Positions 50,448 to 60,574 of a DNA stretch of 64,000 bases are shown piece by piece. The notes under the pieces are model-generated. The model was not told where the DNA came from and made no database searches. It saw only the letters and a program-made list of their open reading frames with translations. Made by a program: the position numbers and the translations under genes. This stretch comes from Pseudomonas sp. GM78 (lineage in GTDB: Bacteria > Pseudomonadota > Gammaproteobacteria > Pseudomonadales > Pseudomonadaceae): contig NZ_AKJF01000063.1 of the NCBI RefSeq assembly GCF_000282475.1, forward strand, positions 1 through 64,000. The letters run 5' to 3'. Numbering within the stretch: position 1 is the first letter of the stretch; each line of letters starts with the position of its first letter.

Positions 50448-51626
50448 TTACCCCAGGTTCTTGCCGAGCAGCGCGTGGTACAGCTCGCTGTCGCCGAGAA
50501 TCCCGACCACTTTGTTGTTGTCGTGCAGCACCAGTTTGTTGCCCGTCTGATAACGGATCTGCAGCGCATCGCGCATGCCGATGTTGGAGTCCACCAGCGT
50601 CGGCCGGCGGCCCAGGCCTTCTACCGCCTGCCCTGGAATCCAGTTCTGCAGGTCCAGGCTCGCACCGTTCTGGCGTGCGCCCTTGATGGTGTTGCCTTCA
50701 GCCAGGTCCAGCCACGAATCGCCGCCCGGATCAAGGCACACCGAACCGTTGATGCGTTTGCAGTTGTCCAGGGTACGCATCAGGCTGCGCCCGCACAGTA
50801 CGTTCAGCGGGTTGGTGTGGGCCACGAAGGTCCGCACGTAGTCGTCCGCGGGATTGAGGACGATATCTTCAGGCTTGCTGTACTGGATGATCCGGCCGTC
50901 TTTCATGATCGCGATACGGCTGCCGAGCTTCAGGGCTTCATCGAGGTCGTGGCTCACGAACACGATGGTCTTGCTCAACTTGCGTTGCAGCTCCAGCAGT
51001 TCGTCCTGCAGGCCCTGGCGGATCAGCGGGTCAAGCGCCGAGAACGGTTCGTCCATCAGCAGGATGTCGGCGTCCATCGCCAGTGCGCGGGCCAGGCCCA
51101 CACGCTGCTGCATGCCACCGGACAGTTCATCGGGTTTCTTGTTGCGCCATTGGGTCAGGCCTACCAGTTCGAGTTTTTCGTCGACCAGTTTCTTGCGTTC
51201 CTTCTCCGGACGGCCCTGCATTTCCAGGCCGAAGCTGATGTTCTCGCGCACCGTCAGCCAAGGCATCAGGGCGAACTTCTGGAACACCATCGCGATGCGC
51301 TTGGTACGCATCATTTTCAGTTCGGCGGCAGTGCAGGACGCAATGTTGATCTGCTTGCCTTCGTGCTCGACGAACAGCTTGCCACGGCTGACGGTGTTGA
51401 GGCCGTTGATGCAGCGCAGCAGGCTGGATTTGCCGGAGCCGGACAAGCCCATCAGCACGCAGATTTCACCTTTTTCGATATCCAGGCTGGCCTTTTCGAC
51501 GCCAACGATCTGCCCGGTCTTTTTCAGGATCTCGCTGCGGGTCAAGCCTTGGTCGAGAAGTTTCAGTGCTTCGCGTGGATCTTTGGTGAAGATTACGTCG
51601 ACGTCTTCGAAGCGAATTATGCTCAT
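50448..51626 (-). CDS. choV: Choline/betaine ABC transporter ATP-binding protein
   Basis: 392 residues. Walker A GLSGSGKSS (about 58), signature LSGGMQQRVGLARALA, Walker B ILLMDEPFSALDP and switch His in VSHD, followed by a C-terminal CBS-like region (about 280-392), as in ProV/OpuA ATPases. It powers uptake of choline or betaine. Its ATG overlaps the choW stop by four bases (ATGA), so translation is coupled. P. aeruginosa names this gene cbcV. Confidence 0.94.
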   Translation of the reverse strand: MSIIRFEDVDVIFTKDPREALKLLDQGLTRSEILKKTGQIVGVEKASLDIEKGEICVLMGLSGSGKSSLLRCINGLNTVSRGKLFVEHEGKQINIASCTAAELKMMRTKRIAMVFQKFALMPWLTVRENISFGLEMQGRPEKERKKLVDEKLELVGLTQWRNKKPDELSGGMQQRVGLARALAMDADILLMDEPFSALDPLIRQGLQDELLELQRKLSKTIVFVSHDLDEALKLGSRIAIMKDGRIIQYSKPEDIVLNPADDYVRTFVAHTNPLNVLCGRSLMRTLDNCKRINGSVCLDPGGDSWLDLAEGNTIKGARQNGASLDLQNWIPGQAVEGLGRRPTLVDSNIGMRDALQIRYQTGNKLVLHDNNKVVGILGDSELYHALLGKNLG

Positions 51627-52468
51627 GCGTCACCCCCTACTTTGGCGTCGGGTTGTTTGCAGATACGGTCGAGCATGATCGCCAGCAGTACGATCGCCAG
51701 GCCCGCTTCGAAGCCCAGGGCGATATCAGCAGTGTTCAGTGCGTTGACCACCGGTTTACCCAGTCCGTCGGCGCCCACCAGTGCCGCGATCACCACCATC
51801 GACAGCGACAGCATGATGCACTGGGTGATACCGGCCGCGATGCTCGGCATGGCGTGGGGCAGTTCGATCCGTGTTAGCAGCTGGCGACGCGAGCAGCCAA
51901 AGGCCTTGCCGGCGTCCATCAGTTCTTGCGGGACATCGCGGATGCCCAGGTAGGTCAGGCGGATCGGCGCGGCAATCGCGAACACCACCGTGGAGATCAG
52001 GCCCGGGACCACACCCAGCCCGAAGAGGGTCAGGGTAGGAATGAGGTAAACGAAGGTCGGTACGGTCTGCATCAGATCGAGTACCGGTCGCATTACAGTG
52101 TAGAACATTGGCTTGTGCGCGGCGACGATACCCAGCGGTACGCCGATGACCACGCAGACCAGGGTGGCGAACAACACCTGGGCGAGGGTCTCCATGGTTT
52201 CCTGCCAGTACCCCAGGTTGAGGATCAGCAGGAAGGAGGCGATGACAAAAACGGTCAGCCCCCATTTGCGCTGGATGAAGTGGGCCAGGAGGGCGATGAG
52301 GCCGATCAATGCCAGCGGGTTGAACCAGGTCAGCGCGAAAGTCACGCCGTGGATCATCGTTTCCAGCGACACGGCAATGGCGTCGAATGTGTTGGCGCCG
52401 TGTTGCGTCAACCACTCGACAAAGCTCGCGATGTGCTGGCCTAAAGGGATTTTCTGATCAATCAGCAT
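51623..52468 (-). CDS. choW: Choline/betaine ABC transporter permease
   Basis: 281 residues from the ATG at 52468; six membrane segments. The EAA loop is in LTYLGIRDVPQELMDAGKAFG, where it contacts the ATPase. The order on this strand is choX, choW, choV. It forms the inner membrane channel of the choline uptake system and is called CbcW in P. aeruginosa. Confidence 0.94.
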   Translation of the reverse strand: MLIDQKIPLGQHIASFVEWLTQHGANTFDAIAVSLETMIHGVTFALTWFNPLALIGLIALLAHFIQRKWGLTVFVIASFLLILNLGYWQETMETLAQVLFATLVCVVIGVPLGIVAAHKPMFYTVMRPVLDLMQTVPTFVYLIPTLTLFGLGVVPGLISTVVFAIAAPIRLTYLGIRDVPQELMDAGKAFGCSRRQLLTRIELPHAMPSIAAGITQCIMLSLSMVVIAALVGADGLGKPVVNALNTADIALGFEAGLAIVLLAIMLDRICKQPDAKVGGDA

Positions 52469-52545
52469 GGTAGTGAACGTCCGCATGCAAGGAAATTAAC
52501 AGCCCGGACGGCGTGAGCCGCCCGGCATAAGCGATGCTCCCTGAT

Positions 52546-53493
52546 TCAAGGCGCGAGTTTGGCTTTCACGGCTTCCAGGCCTGGTTTACCGTCAATGGTG
52601 GTCACGCCAGCGAGCCAGGTATCGAGCACCTGTGGATTCTTTTTCAACCAGGCCTTGGCGGCCGCGTCAGGCTTCATCTTGTCGTCCAGGATGTTGCCCA
52701 TCAGTTCGCTCTCCATGTCGACAGTGAACTCCAGGTTTTTCAGCAGCTGGCCCACGTTGCTGCATTCCTCGGCGTAACCCTTGCGGGTGTTGGTCGCCAC
52801 GGTGGCGGCACCGAAATCCGGGCCAAAGAAGTCGTCGCCGCCGGTCAGGTATTGAATCTTGAAGCGCTTGTTCATCGGATGCGGCGCCCAGCCGAGGAAG
52901 ACCACGGCGGTGTCGCGTTTCTGTGCGCGGTCGACCTGGGAAAGCATCCCCGCTTCGCTGGACTCGACGACCTTGAAGCCTGCGTCCTTGAGGCCGAAGG
53001 CGTTCTTGTCGATCATGCTCTGGATCAGGCGGTTACCGTCGTTGCCCGGCTCGATGCCGTAGATCTTGCCGTCGAGTTCTTTCTTGAATTTGGCGATGTC
53101 GGCGAAGTCATGCAGCCCCTTGTCATACAGGGCTTGGGGGACGGCGAGGGTGTACTTGGCGCCCTTGAGGTTGGTGCGCACGGTTTCCACGGTGCCAGCG
53201 TCGCGGTAGGCCTTGATGTCGTTTTCCATGGTCGGCATCCAGTTACCCAGGAACACGTCCATGTTCTTGCCGTCGGCCAGGGACTTGTAGGTCACGGGTA
53301 CGGAAATCATGGTGGTCTTGGTCTTGTAGCCGAGGGCGTTGAGCACGACGCTGGTGGTGGCGGTCGTTGCGGTGATGTCGGTCCAGCCGACATCGGAGAA
53401 GTTTACGGTGTTGCATTGCGCCGGTTCGGCGGCTTGCGCCAGAACCGGCAGACTAAGCAAAGCGGCCAACAACAACGACGGGGAACCTTTCAT
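52546..53493 (-). CDS. choX: Periplasmic choline-binding protein
   Basis: 315 residues from the ATG at 53493 (AAGGAGTCC upstream). The signal peptide ends in AQA-AE. The mature OpuAC-type protein has CNTVNFSDVGWTDITATT and the aromatic-box region VVFLGWAPHPMN, which suits quaternary ammonium ligands. It is a clear paralogue of CaiX at 61.5 kb, sharing KIYGIEPG, VESSEAGML and GWAPHPMN. First gene of choXWV; its leader is divergent from sdaA. Confidence 0.94.
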   Translation of the reverse strand: MKGSPSLLLAALLSLPVLAQAAEPAQCNTVNFSDVGWTDITATTATTSVVLNALGYKTKTTMISVPVTYKSLADGKNMDVFLGNWMPTMENDIKAYRDAGTVETVRTNLKGAKYTLAVPQALYDKGLHDFADIAKFKKELDGKIYGIEPGNDGNRLIQSMIDKNAFGLKDAGFKVVESSEAGMLSQVDRAQKRDTAVVFLGWAPHPMNKRFKIQYLTGGDDFFGPDFGAATVATNTRKGYAEECSNVGQLLKNLEFTVDMESELMGNILDDKMKPDAAAKAWLKKNPQVLDTWLAGVTTIDGKPGLEAVKAKLAP

Positions 53494-53930
53494 GGATGGA
53501 CTCCTTGGTGTTTTTTTTGGCAGTGTTTCCGACTGGAACCACCGCACTTATAGGTTGCGGTTGGATGGCGTTCTGGAGACATCTCTACCACGGCGCCTTG
53601 CAATCGAGTCGATACGATCATGTACCAGTGAAAATCTGACGCCTACAGGGTGCGTCGTAACCAGTACAGGGATGGTCGCATCCAGTGTCGGTGACGTCGT
53701 TTACAGATGTTTTCAGCCACTTTTGTCCGTCTGAGCCGCAAAAAAACGGCGAAAACACGACGTGAAAGACACGCGGCGTTCGTGGACATGAGTGCGTCGG
53801 TGTGAGACGTCGAACGACAGGATAAAAGCCTGATGATGCGGCCATCCTGACGGATTGCAGCTTGAGCGTAGCAGCTCCGTCACCGGGCGCTTCTGCGCCT
53901 GGAGTTGGCACATCCAGGAGTCCGGCAGTA
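53494..53930. other. Divergent control region of choX and sdaA
   Basis: 437 bp without a supported ORF. A hairpin GACGC/GCGTC lies near 53639-53656, and partly symmetric ATGTACCAGTG/ACCAGTACAG stretches lie near 53630-53670. GbdR sites are expected here from P. aeruginosa, but I cannot assign one with confidence. Confidence 0.35.
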
Positions 53931-55307
<1,377 letters not shown>

Positions 55308-55322
55308 GACCGCATCGATCCT

Positions 55323-55395
55323 ATCGCCAGCAGGCTGGCTCCCACAGTAGATTTGTATCGACCACAAAATCTGTGGGAGCCAGCCTGCTGGCGAT
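55323..55395. repeat. REP pair, GCCAGC stem type
   Basis: TATCGCCAGCAGGCTGGCTCCCA and its exact inverse, about 30 bp apart, right after sdaA. Confidence 0.86.
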
Positions 55396-55829
55396 AGGGC
55401 CAGACCAGTCAAAACTGCGCGTAAAGTGAACATCCGATTTGAAACGCGCCACCTTTTGGCGCGTCGCTAACAGATAAATTGCCTCACCGGCGATCGGGTA
55501 AAATTGCTGCTCCGACCGCCCGTCACCCGTGCCTGCGGTGACACTCTTCCCAGGCTGCTCGCAGCCCTGTTCCCACAAGTGCTACCGATTTGCTCACACG
55601 CAACGGGGCAGAGCACTTGCCGCCCTTGATGGCACTTATAACCCCTACTCCCTGCGCGTCATATATAGACACATTCCGACGTCGTTTTTAGGAGTTATTG
55701 AACGCGTAATCAAATTTAGGCATGGCAATTGCTCTGTCATTACAAAGCCCGTCTCCCACGCGAGAACGATGGCAATAACAAGAGCCTCCGCCTGAGGCCA
55801 TCACCCGCTTTGTGTGAGGAGATACCGCG
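55396..55829 (+). other. Long leader region before gbdR
   Basis: 434 bp with no convincing ORF. A hairpin ACGCGCC/GGCGCGT occurs at 55444-55464 and GTCACC/GGTGAC at about 55522-55543. A promoter-like TATATAG is near 55661. TGGCA and TTGCT near 55723 are too close together for a sigma-54 site. It may hold several promoters or a long 5' UTR. Confidence 0.35.
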
Positions 55830-56933
55830 ATGACGACGTTCAACTCCGGGGCCCAACCCCAGAACCGTGCGCCTCAATCCATCGGCTTTCTGCTGCTGGA
55901 CAATTTCACGCTGATTTCCCTGGCTTCCGCAGTCGAACCACTGCGCATGGCCAACCAGTTGTCCGGCCGCGAGCTGTATCGCTGGACCACCCTCACCGTC
56001 GATGGCGGTCAAGTCTGGGCCAGTGACGGTCTGCAAATCACCCCCGACGCCTCCATGCACAAAGCGCCTCCCATGGACACCGTGATCGTCTGCGGTGGTA
56101 TCGGCATTCAGCGCACTGTTACCCGCGAACACGTGTCCTGGCTGCAGAGCCAGGCGCGTCAGTCCCGTCGTTTGGGTGCGGTCTGCACCGGCAGCTGGGC
56201 CTTGGCGTGCGCCGGCCTGCTGGACGGTTTCGATTGCAGCGTGCACTGGGAATGCCTGGCGGCGATGCAGGAAGCGTTTCCGCGGGTAGCCATGAGTACC
56301 CGCCTGTTCACCCTCGACCGTAACCGCTTCACCAGCTCCGGTGGCACCGCGCCGCTGGACATGATGTTGCACCTGATCAGCCGCGATCACGGTCGTGAAC
56401 TGTCCGCCGCGATCTCGGAGATGTTCGTCTACGAACGCATCCGCAACGAACAGGATCACCAGCGCGTGCCGCTCAAGCACATGCTCGGCACCAACCAGCC
56501 GAAGTTGCAGGAAATCGTCGCGCTGATGGAAGCCAATCTGGAGGAGCCGATCGACCTCGACGAACTGGCGGTGTACGTCGCCGTGTCCCGTCGTCAGCTG
56601 GAGCGGCTGTTCCAGAAGTACCTGCATTGTTCGCCTTCGCGGTACTACCTGAAGCTGCGCTTGATCCGCGCTCGGCAACTGCTCAAGCAAACGCCGATGT
56701 CGATCATCGAAGTGGCGTCGGTGTGTGGTTTCGTGTCCACGCCGCACTTCTCCAAGTGCTACCGCGAATACTTCGGCATTCCGCCGCGCGATGAGCGTGT
56801 AGGCTCCAACACCACGCAACAAGTGGCGATGATGCCGCTGCCGCAGGCATTGGTGCTGTCGCCGTTGTCCGGGCCGTTGTCGGCGTTGAGTCAGGCGCGT
56901 AATGAGTCGACTTTCGCCAGCGTAAGGCTCTAA
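55830..56933 (+). CDS. gbdR: Glycine betaine-responsive AraC-family activator GbdR
   Basis: 367 residues. The N-terminal half is a DJ-1/PfpI (class I amidotransferase-like) sensor domain (IGFLLLDNFTLISLASAVEP ... GAVCTGSWALACAGLLDG); the C-terminal half is an AraC DNA-binding domain (DLDELAVYVAVSRRQLERLF and VCGFVSTPHFSKCYREYFG). In P. aeruginosa GbdR activates genes for uptake and breakdown of choline and betaine. ATG at 55830 follows GAGGAGATACC. It is a paralogue of CdhR at 62.7 kb. Confidence 0.94.
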   Translation: MTTFNSGAQPQNRAPQSIGFLLLDNFTLISLASAVEPLRMANQLSGRELYRWTTLTVDGGQVWASDGLQITPDASMHKAPPMDTVIVCGGIGIQRTVTREHVSWLQSQARQSRRLGAVCTGSWALACAGLLDGFDCSVHWECLAAMQEAFPRVAMSTRLFTLDRNRFTSSGGTAPLDMMLHLISRDHGRELSAAISEMFVYERIRNEQDHQRVPLKHMLGTNQPKLQEIVALMEANLEEPIDLDELAVYVAVSRRQLERLFQKYLHCSPSRYYLKLRLIRARQLLKQTPMSIIEVASVCGFVSTPHFSKCYREYFGIPPRDERVGSNTTQQVAMMPLPQALVLSPLSGPLSALSQARNESTFASVRL

Positions 56934-56948
56934 AACCGAGTCGCATTC

Positions 56949-57029
56949 ATCGCGGGCAAGCCCGCTCCCACAGGTACAGCGCCGGTTCGAAAATGGCGCA
57001 TTTCCTGTGGGAGCGGGCTTGCCCGCGAT
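56949..57029. repeat. REP pair, GCGGGC stem type
   Basis: ATCGCGGGCAAGCCCGCTCCCA and its inverse about 36 bp apart, between convergent gbdR and the small gene at 57035. Confidence 0.86.
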
Positions 57030-57034
57030 TGGTT

Positions 57035-57301
57035 TTAACGGGCGACGTGACTTTGTTGATATTCCGCCAACGCTGGCAGCAACTGCTTGTCGATGGCCTG
57101 GCGCACAGCCGGCAGGATCGTCGCGCTGCTGGTGTACATCTGCTTGACCATGGTGCGCAGCACGATGGCCCGTTCGTTGTTCAAACCTCGCACAGCAAAC
57201 TCACAAGCCTGCTCGGCCGTGGCGCCGCTCGGCACTTGAAAGCCCAATGACTTGAGCTGGCCCAACAGGTCTTCCTGGTCTATCAAATCAGCGTGCATCA
57301 T
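57035..57301 (-). CDS. Conserved small hypothetical protein, 88 residues
   Basis: Begins with two ATG codons (57301 and 57298), with AAGGA upstream. Soluble and mostly helical: HADLIDQEDLLGQLKSLGF, then GATAEQACEFAVRGLNNERA and MYTSSATILPAVRQAIDKQL. No signal peptide, membrane segment or known motif. Position next to gbdR resembles PA5381 of P. aeruginosa, which is also uncharacterised. It diverges from the candidate small RNA at 57432. Confidence 0.68.
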   Translation of the reverse strand: MMHADLIDQEDLLGQLKSLGFQVPSGATAEQACEFAVRGLNNERAIVLRTMVKQMYTSSATILPAVRQAIDKQLLPALAEYQQSHVAR

Positions 57302-57431
57302 GACGCGAATCCTTCTTCTGGGAATGGTGTCGTGGCTCGATTCTGGTAGTGGCACGCAGTGGCGGCAAGGGCGATTTGTCGTAATGGCAACATTGACTAT
57401 GAACAGGTCGTTTTCGGGCTATAAACCAGCC

Positions 57432-57549
57432 ATGAGAACCGGCACACTGGACCCAGCTTGCTTCACGAGGGTTTGGTCACCTTCCCGCGGCAGCTCCTCA
57501 ACAGTACCCTCTGCCTCGATCCTGTCACGGCTTGATCGGGGCTTTTTTT
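57432..57549 (+). ncRNA. Candidate small RNA, about 118 nt
   Basis: No ORF covers this plus-strand stretch, yet it ends in a clear terminator. A TATAAA box lies 7 bases before the proposed start. GAGGGT (57467-57472) can pair with ACCCTC (57506-57511), and GACC with GGTC in the first half, giving a compact fold. The -35 candidate TTGACT is 21 bp from the -10, longer than ideal. It could instead be a processed 3' end of a long gbdR transcript. Confidence 0.5.
57512..57549 (+). terminator. Orphan rho-independent terminator
   Basis: GCCTCGATC pairs with GATCGGGGC (one T-G pair) around a 12-base loop, followed by seven T residues. No protein gene on the plus strand ends here. Confidence 0.82.
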
Positions 57550-57564
57550 GCCTGGTCAAAAACA

Positions 57565-57638
57565 AAAGATCGCAGCCTTCGGCAGCTCCTACAGATGTCC
57601 GTAAACCTATGTAGGAGCTGCCGAAGGCTGCGATCTTT
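57565..57638. repeat. Inverted pair of the GATCGCAGCC...CAGCTCCTAC repeat
   Basis: AAAGATCGCAGCCTTCGGC followed by AGCTCCTAC, and the exact inverse after about 18 bp; it lies just past the stop of the hydroxylase gene. Confidence 0.82.
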
Positions 57639-57645
57639 TTACGGT

Positions 57646-58809
57646 TTAGCGCTGCAACACGAGGATTCGAGACAACAACTCATCCCGATCCACATAACAG
57701 CCCTGGAAATGCCGCGCCCCGGTTGCTGGATCGAAGGCATTACGCGCATGCAGCGTACGGCGATTGTCGAAGCACCAGAGCTCACCCGGATTGAGCCTTT
57801 GCATCACGCGAAAGCGATCCTCACGAGTCATCGCAATGAAGCGGCGATAGGCACGATATAGCTTGGGCATCTGCTCCACCGACGCATCGAACGGGCCGCG
57901 CAAAAAGTTCGCCATGCGGATTTCCGACACCTGCCCCAAGGTATCCAGGGCGATGATCGGTGCGAGGCAACGGTAGTCGCTGTGGCGGTCCTTGTTACGG
58001 AATTCCACGGGGATCTCGCACAGGCTCTGGAACGACTCGGGGTCCTCCTGGCGTAACGCTTCGGCGATGGCAAAACCGTCGACGAAAATGCTCTCGCCAC
58101 CCATCGCGTCGTTGACCAGGCAATGCAGGAATTGCAGTCCCGGTTGCAACTCGCGGGTTGGCAGATCGCTGTGCAACGGGAGGTTGAAAGCGGTGTAGGC
58201 GTTGCTGTCGGCATCGGCCTTGGATTGCACGTTGAACAACACACCGAAATTGCTCTCGCGGATGAAGGAAATGCGCTGCGCGACCAGCTTCAGCGAGCCG
58301 GGCTCGGTGGGTACGCCACGGACCTGGGTCAGGCCGGTGTCGCGCACGGCCAGCAGCCATTGCAGCAGCGCCTGGTTGTCGTTCATCAGCGCTTGATACT
58401 CGAACACCGGCAACTGCAAATCACTGCGCCAAAGCCTGGCTTTGGGTTTGCCTGCCAGGCGCTCGGCGCGGGACTCGTCGTCGTAGGCATGGGCGCGCAG
58501 CCAGCCAGGGTCGAAGCGGCTGAGGTGGCCATCCTGCCACTGCACGTTCAGGCAGCCTTCAGCATCGATACTGGTCTGGACAGGCATCAGGTTTTGCGGC
58601 ACATCGACGATTTCCAGTACCTGTTCGCGAGTCACCGTGTAGACGCATTGCGGGCACGGGCAGTTGTCCCGCAGCCATGGGTGGTGGAAGGGGCTGACAC
58701 GGTTGTCGGCCCACTTCACCAGGACACGATCCGCCATGGCCTGCACGCCTGCCAGCGCGCTGATCAACGGATAAGTACGAAAGTCAGCAAAAGCGGCGGC
58801 GGTGTTCAT
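57646..58809 (-). CDS. Gamma-butyrobetaine hydroxylase-like 2-oxoglutarate dioxygenase
   Basis: 387 residues, the size of gamma-butyrobetaine dioxygenase. The N-terminal domain (about 25-100) has a zinc-type site WLRDNCPCPQC. The TauD-like catalytic core has the iron motif HSD in LPLHSDLPTRE (about residue 215) and the distal His in RRTLHARNAF. It would make L-carnitine from gamma-butyrobetaine with oxygen and 2-oxoglutarate. The ATG at 58809 has AAGGAGATCCC upstream. Last gene of caiX-cdhC-cdhA-cdhB, 12 bp after cdhB, which supports a carnitine-related substrate. Confidence 0.83.
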   Translation of the reverse strand: MNTAAAFADFRTYPLISALAGVQAMADRVLVKWADNRVSPFHHPWLRDNCPCPQCVYTVTREQVLEIVDVPQNLMPVQTSIDAEGCLNVQWQDGHLSRFDPGWLRAHAYDDESRAERLAGKPKARLWRSDLQLPVFEYQALMNDNQALLQWLLAVRDTGLTQVRGVPTEPGSLKLVAQRISFIRESNFGVLFNVQSKADADSNAYTAFNLPLHSDLPTRELQPGLQFLHCLVNDAMGGESIFVDGFAIAEALRQEDPESFQSLCEIPVEFRNKDRHSDYRCLAPIIALDTLGQVSEIRMANFLRGPFDASVEQMPKLYRAYRRFIAMTREDRFRVMQRLNPGELWCFDNRRTLHARNAFDPATGARHFQGCYVDRDELLSRILVLQR

Positions 58810-58821
58810 GGGATCTCCTTG

Positions 58822-59298
58822 TTATTTTTTTGGCGGTAAAGCGATCACTCGGCCGATGTAGGCGGGGGCGGGCAGGTCGGTCTGCTCGGCGACGATGGCC
58901 TGCAGTTTGCCCAGGGTCACCTCGCGAAATGGCGTGGAGTTTGGCCCGGCGAGGTCAACGTGCAGCAGCATCTGTTCGTTGCCCGCCAGCTCCTTCGCAT
59001 CGCCCACCAGGTGCAGGCTGTGGTAGAGGTGCAGGCGTTTGGCGTCGTGGCCGATGATCTGCGTGTGCACCTCGACCTCGGCGTCTAGCTTCACTTCGTG
59101 CAGGTAGTTGAGGTGCAGTTCCAGGGTGAACAGCGAGTTGCCGCTGGCTTCGCGGTTGCTGCTGTCCATGCCGAGGCGGTCCATCAGGGCGTCGGTGGCA
59201 TAGCTGAAGATCAGCAGGTAGAACGCGTCGCGCAGGTGGCCGTTGTAGTCGACCCAGTCGGGAATGATTCTGGTTTGGTAGGTGGTGAGGGTTGGCAT
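58822..59298 (-). CDS. cdhB: Thioesterase of carnitine breakdown (betainyl-CoA thioesterase)
   Basis: 158 residues from the ATG at 59298; an upstream in-frame extension would run into a REP unit. Hotdog fold of the 4-hydroxybenzoyl-CoA thioesterase type, with the catalytic Asp in IPDWVDYNGHLRDAFY near residue 17. In the known pathway it releases glycine betaine from betainyl-CoA made by CdhC. It lies between cdhA and the hydroxylase gene. Confidence 0.88.
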   Translation of the reverse strand: MPTLTTYQTRIIPDWVDYNGHLRDAFYLLIFSYATDALMDRLGMDSSNREASGNSLFTLELHLNYLHEVKLDAEVEVHTQIIGHDAKRLHLYHSLHLVGDAKELAGNEQMLLHVDLAGPNSTPFREVTLGKLQAIVAEQTDLPAPAYIGRVIALPPKK

Positions 59299-59342
59299 GG
59301 TGAGGGATCCAATATGTATGGTGACTGGGCTGCCGGCCGCTT

Positions 59343-59433
59343 TCGCGGGCAAGCCCGCTCCCACAGGGTTCTGCTCAGTGAAAAAAATTGTATTCACACT
59401 GCAAATCACTGTGGGAGCGGGCTTGCCCGCGAT
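59343..59433. repeat. REP pair, GCGGGC stem type, inside the carnitine operon
   Basis: TCGCGGGCAAGCCCGCTCCCA and its inverse about 50 bp apart, between cdhA and cdhB. Confidence 0.86.
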
Positions 59434-59466
59434 GAGGCCGGTCTTGCTGGCCTCAAAGCTTGAGGG

Positions 59467-60432
59467 TTACTCGCTGAAGGCCATTCCATGCTTCTCTTTG
59501 GTGGTCTTCACCGCCTCCAGCACCGCCAGCAGGCAGTCATCACGATAGCGTTCCAGCGCCGAAATGCTGTGTTTGCCCAATTGATCGCTGGTGCCATCCA
59601 CCACATCGTCGATCAGTTTGTCGGTCAACTCCGGCGCCGGCAGATAAGTCCACGGCAACTGCAGGGCCGGGCCGAACTGTGCCATGAAGTGGCGCATACC
59701 GGCGTCGCCACCGGCCAGGGTATAGGTCAGGAATGTGCCCATGAACGACCAGCGCAGGCCCGCGCCAAAACGGATCGCGTCGTCGATTTCGCCGGTCGTC
59801 GCCACGCCGTCATTGACCAGGTGCAGCGCCTCGCGCCACAGCGCTTCGAGCAGGCGGTCGGCGATGAAGCCTGGCACTTCCTTGCGCACGTGCAGCGGGC
59901 GCATGCCGAGGGATTCGTAGACTTTCATTGCCGCCTGCACGGCTTCGGGGGCGGTGTTCTTGCCGCCAACCACTTCCACCAGCGGCAGCAGGTAAACCGG
60001 GTTGAACGGGTGGCCGACCACGCAGCGTTCCGGGTGGGTCGAACTCTCGTAGAACTCGCTTGGCAACAGGCCCGAGGTACTGGAGCCGATCAAGGCATTG
60101 GGCTTGGCTGCGGCGCTGATCTTGCTGTGCAGTTCCAGTTTCAGTTCAAGGCGTTCGGGGGCGCTTTCCTGGATGAAGTCGGCGTCGCGCACGCATTCTT
60201 CGATGGTCGCGACAAAGCGCAGACGGTCTTGCGAGGCACCGGGTGCCAAGCCCTGTTTCTCCAGCGCGCCCCAGGCATTGGCGACGCGTTTGCGCAGGGC
60301 GGCTTCGGCACCGGGGGCCGGGTCCCAGGCCACCACGTCGAGGCCGTGGGCGAGGGCGCGGGATACCCAGCCGCTGCCGATGACACCGCTGCCCAGGGCG
60401 GCGAAGGTTTTGATTTCGGTGATAAAGCTCAT
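59467..60432 (-). CDS. cdhA: L-carnitine dehydrogenase
   Basis: 321 residues of the 3-hydroxyacyl-CoA dehydrogenase family. NAD motif [19 protein letters not shown]; catalytic region [12 protein letters not shown] and [17 protein letters not shown]. It oxidises carnitine to 3-dehydrocarnitine. The close neighbours cdhC, cdhB and caiX distinguish it from fatty-acid enzymes. ATG at 60432 follows CAGGAAATC. Confidence 0.92.
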   Translation of the reverse strand: MSFITEIKTFAALGSGVIGSGWVSRALAHGLDVVAWDPAPGAEAALRKRVANAWGALEKQGLAPGASQDRLRFVATIEECVRDADFIQESAPERLELKLELHSKISAAAKPNALIGSSTSGLLPSEFYESSTHPERCVVGHPFNPVYLLPLVEVVGGKNTAPEAVQAAMKVYESLGMRPLHVRKEVPGFIADRLLEALWREALHLVNDGVATTGEIDDAIRFGAGLRWSFMGTFLTYTLAGGDAGMRHFMAQFGPALQLPWTYLPAPELTDKLIDDVVDGTSDQLGKHSISALERYRDDCLLAVLEAVKTTKEKHGMAFSE

Positions 60433-60462
60433 GGCGATTTCCTGAATTTGGCTCGTAAAAAC

Positions 60463-60555
60463 TGTGGGAGCGAGCCTGCTCGCGATGACGTCGGTACATC
60501 CGATGCATCATTTGAGACAGGTAATCCGCTATCGCGAGCAGGCTCGCTCCCACAG
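60463..60555. repeat. REP pair, GCGAGC stem type, inside the carnitine operon
   Basis: TGGGAGCGAGCCTGCTCGCGAT and its exact inverse about 50 bp apart, between cdhC and cdhA. Confidence 0.87.
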
Positions 60556-60574
60556 GGGGAAAAGGTGATTTGGA

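Larger units (their letters stand above)
57302..57645. other. Intergenic region between the small gene and the gamma-butyrobetaine hydroxylase gene
   Basis: 344 bp with no supported ORF. It holds, in order, a promoter-like pair (TTGACT at 57393, TATAAA at 57420, spacing 21), the candidate RNA with its terminator (57512-57549), and an inverted repeat pair (57565-57638). Confidence 0.6.

Noticed and set aside
55720-55740. TGGCA...TTGCT before gbdR considered as a sigma-54 promoter
   Set aside because: The GG and GC elements are about 6 bases apart instead of the required 10-11.
55529-55795. 88-codon open frame in the gbdR leader
   Set aside because: No ribosome binding site, odd composition and no motif; kept only as part of the leader description.
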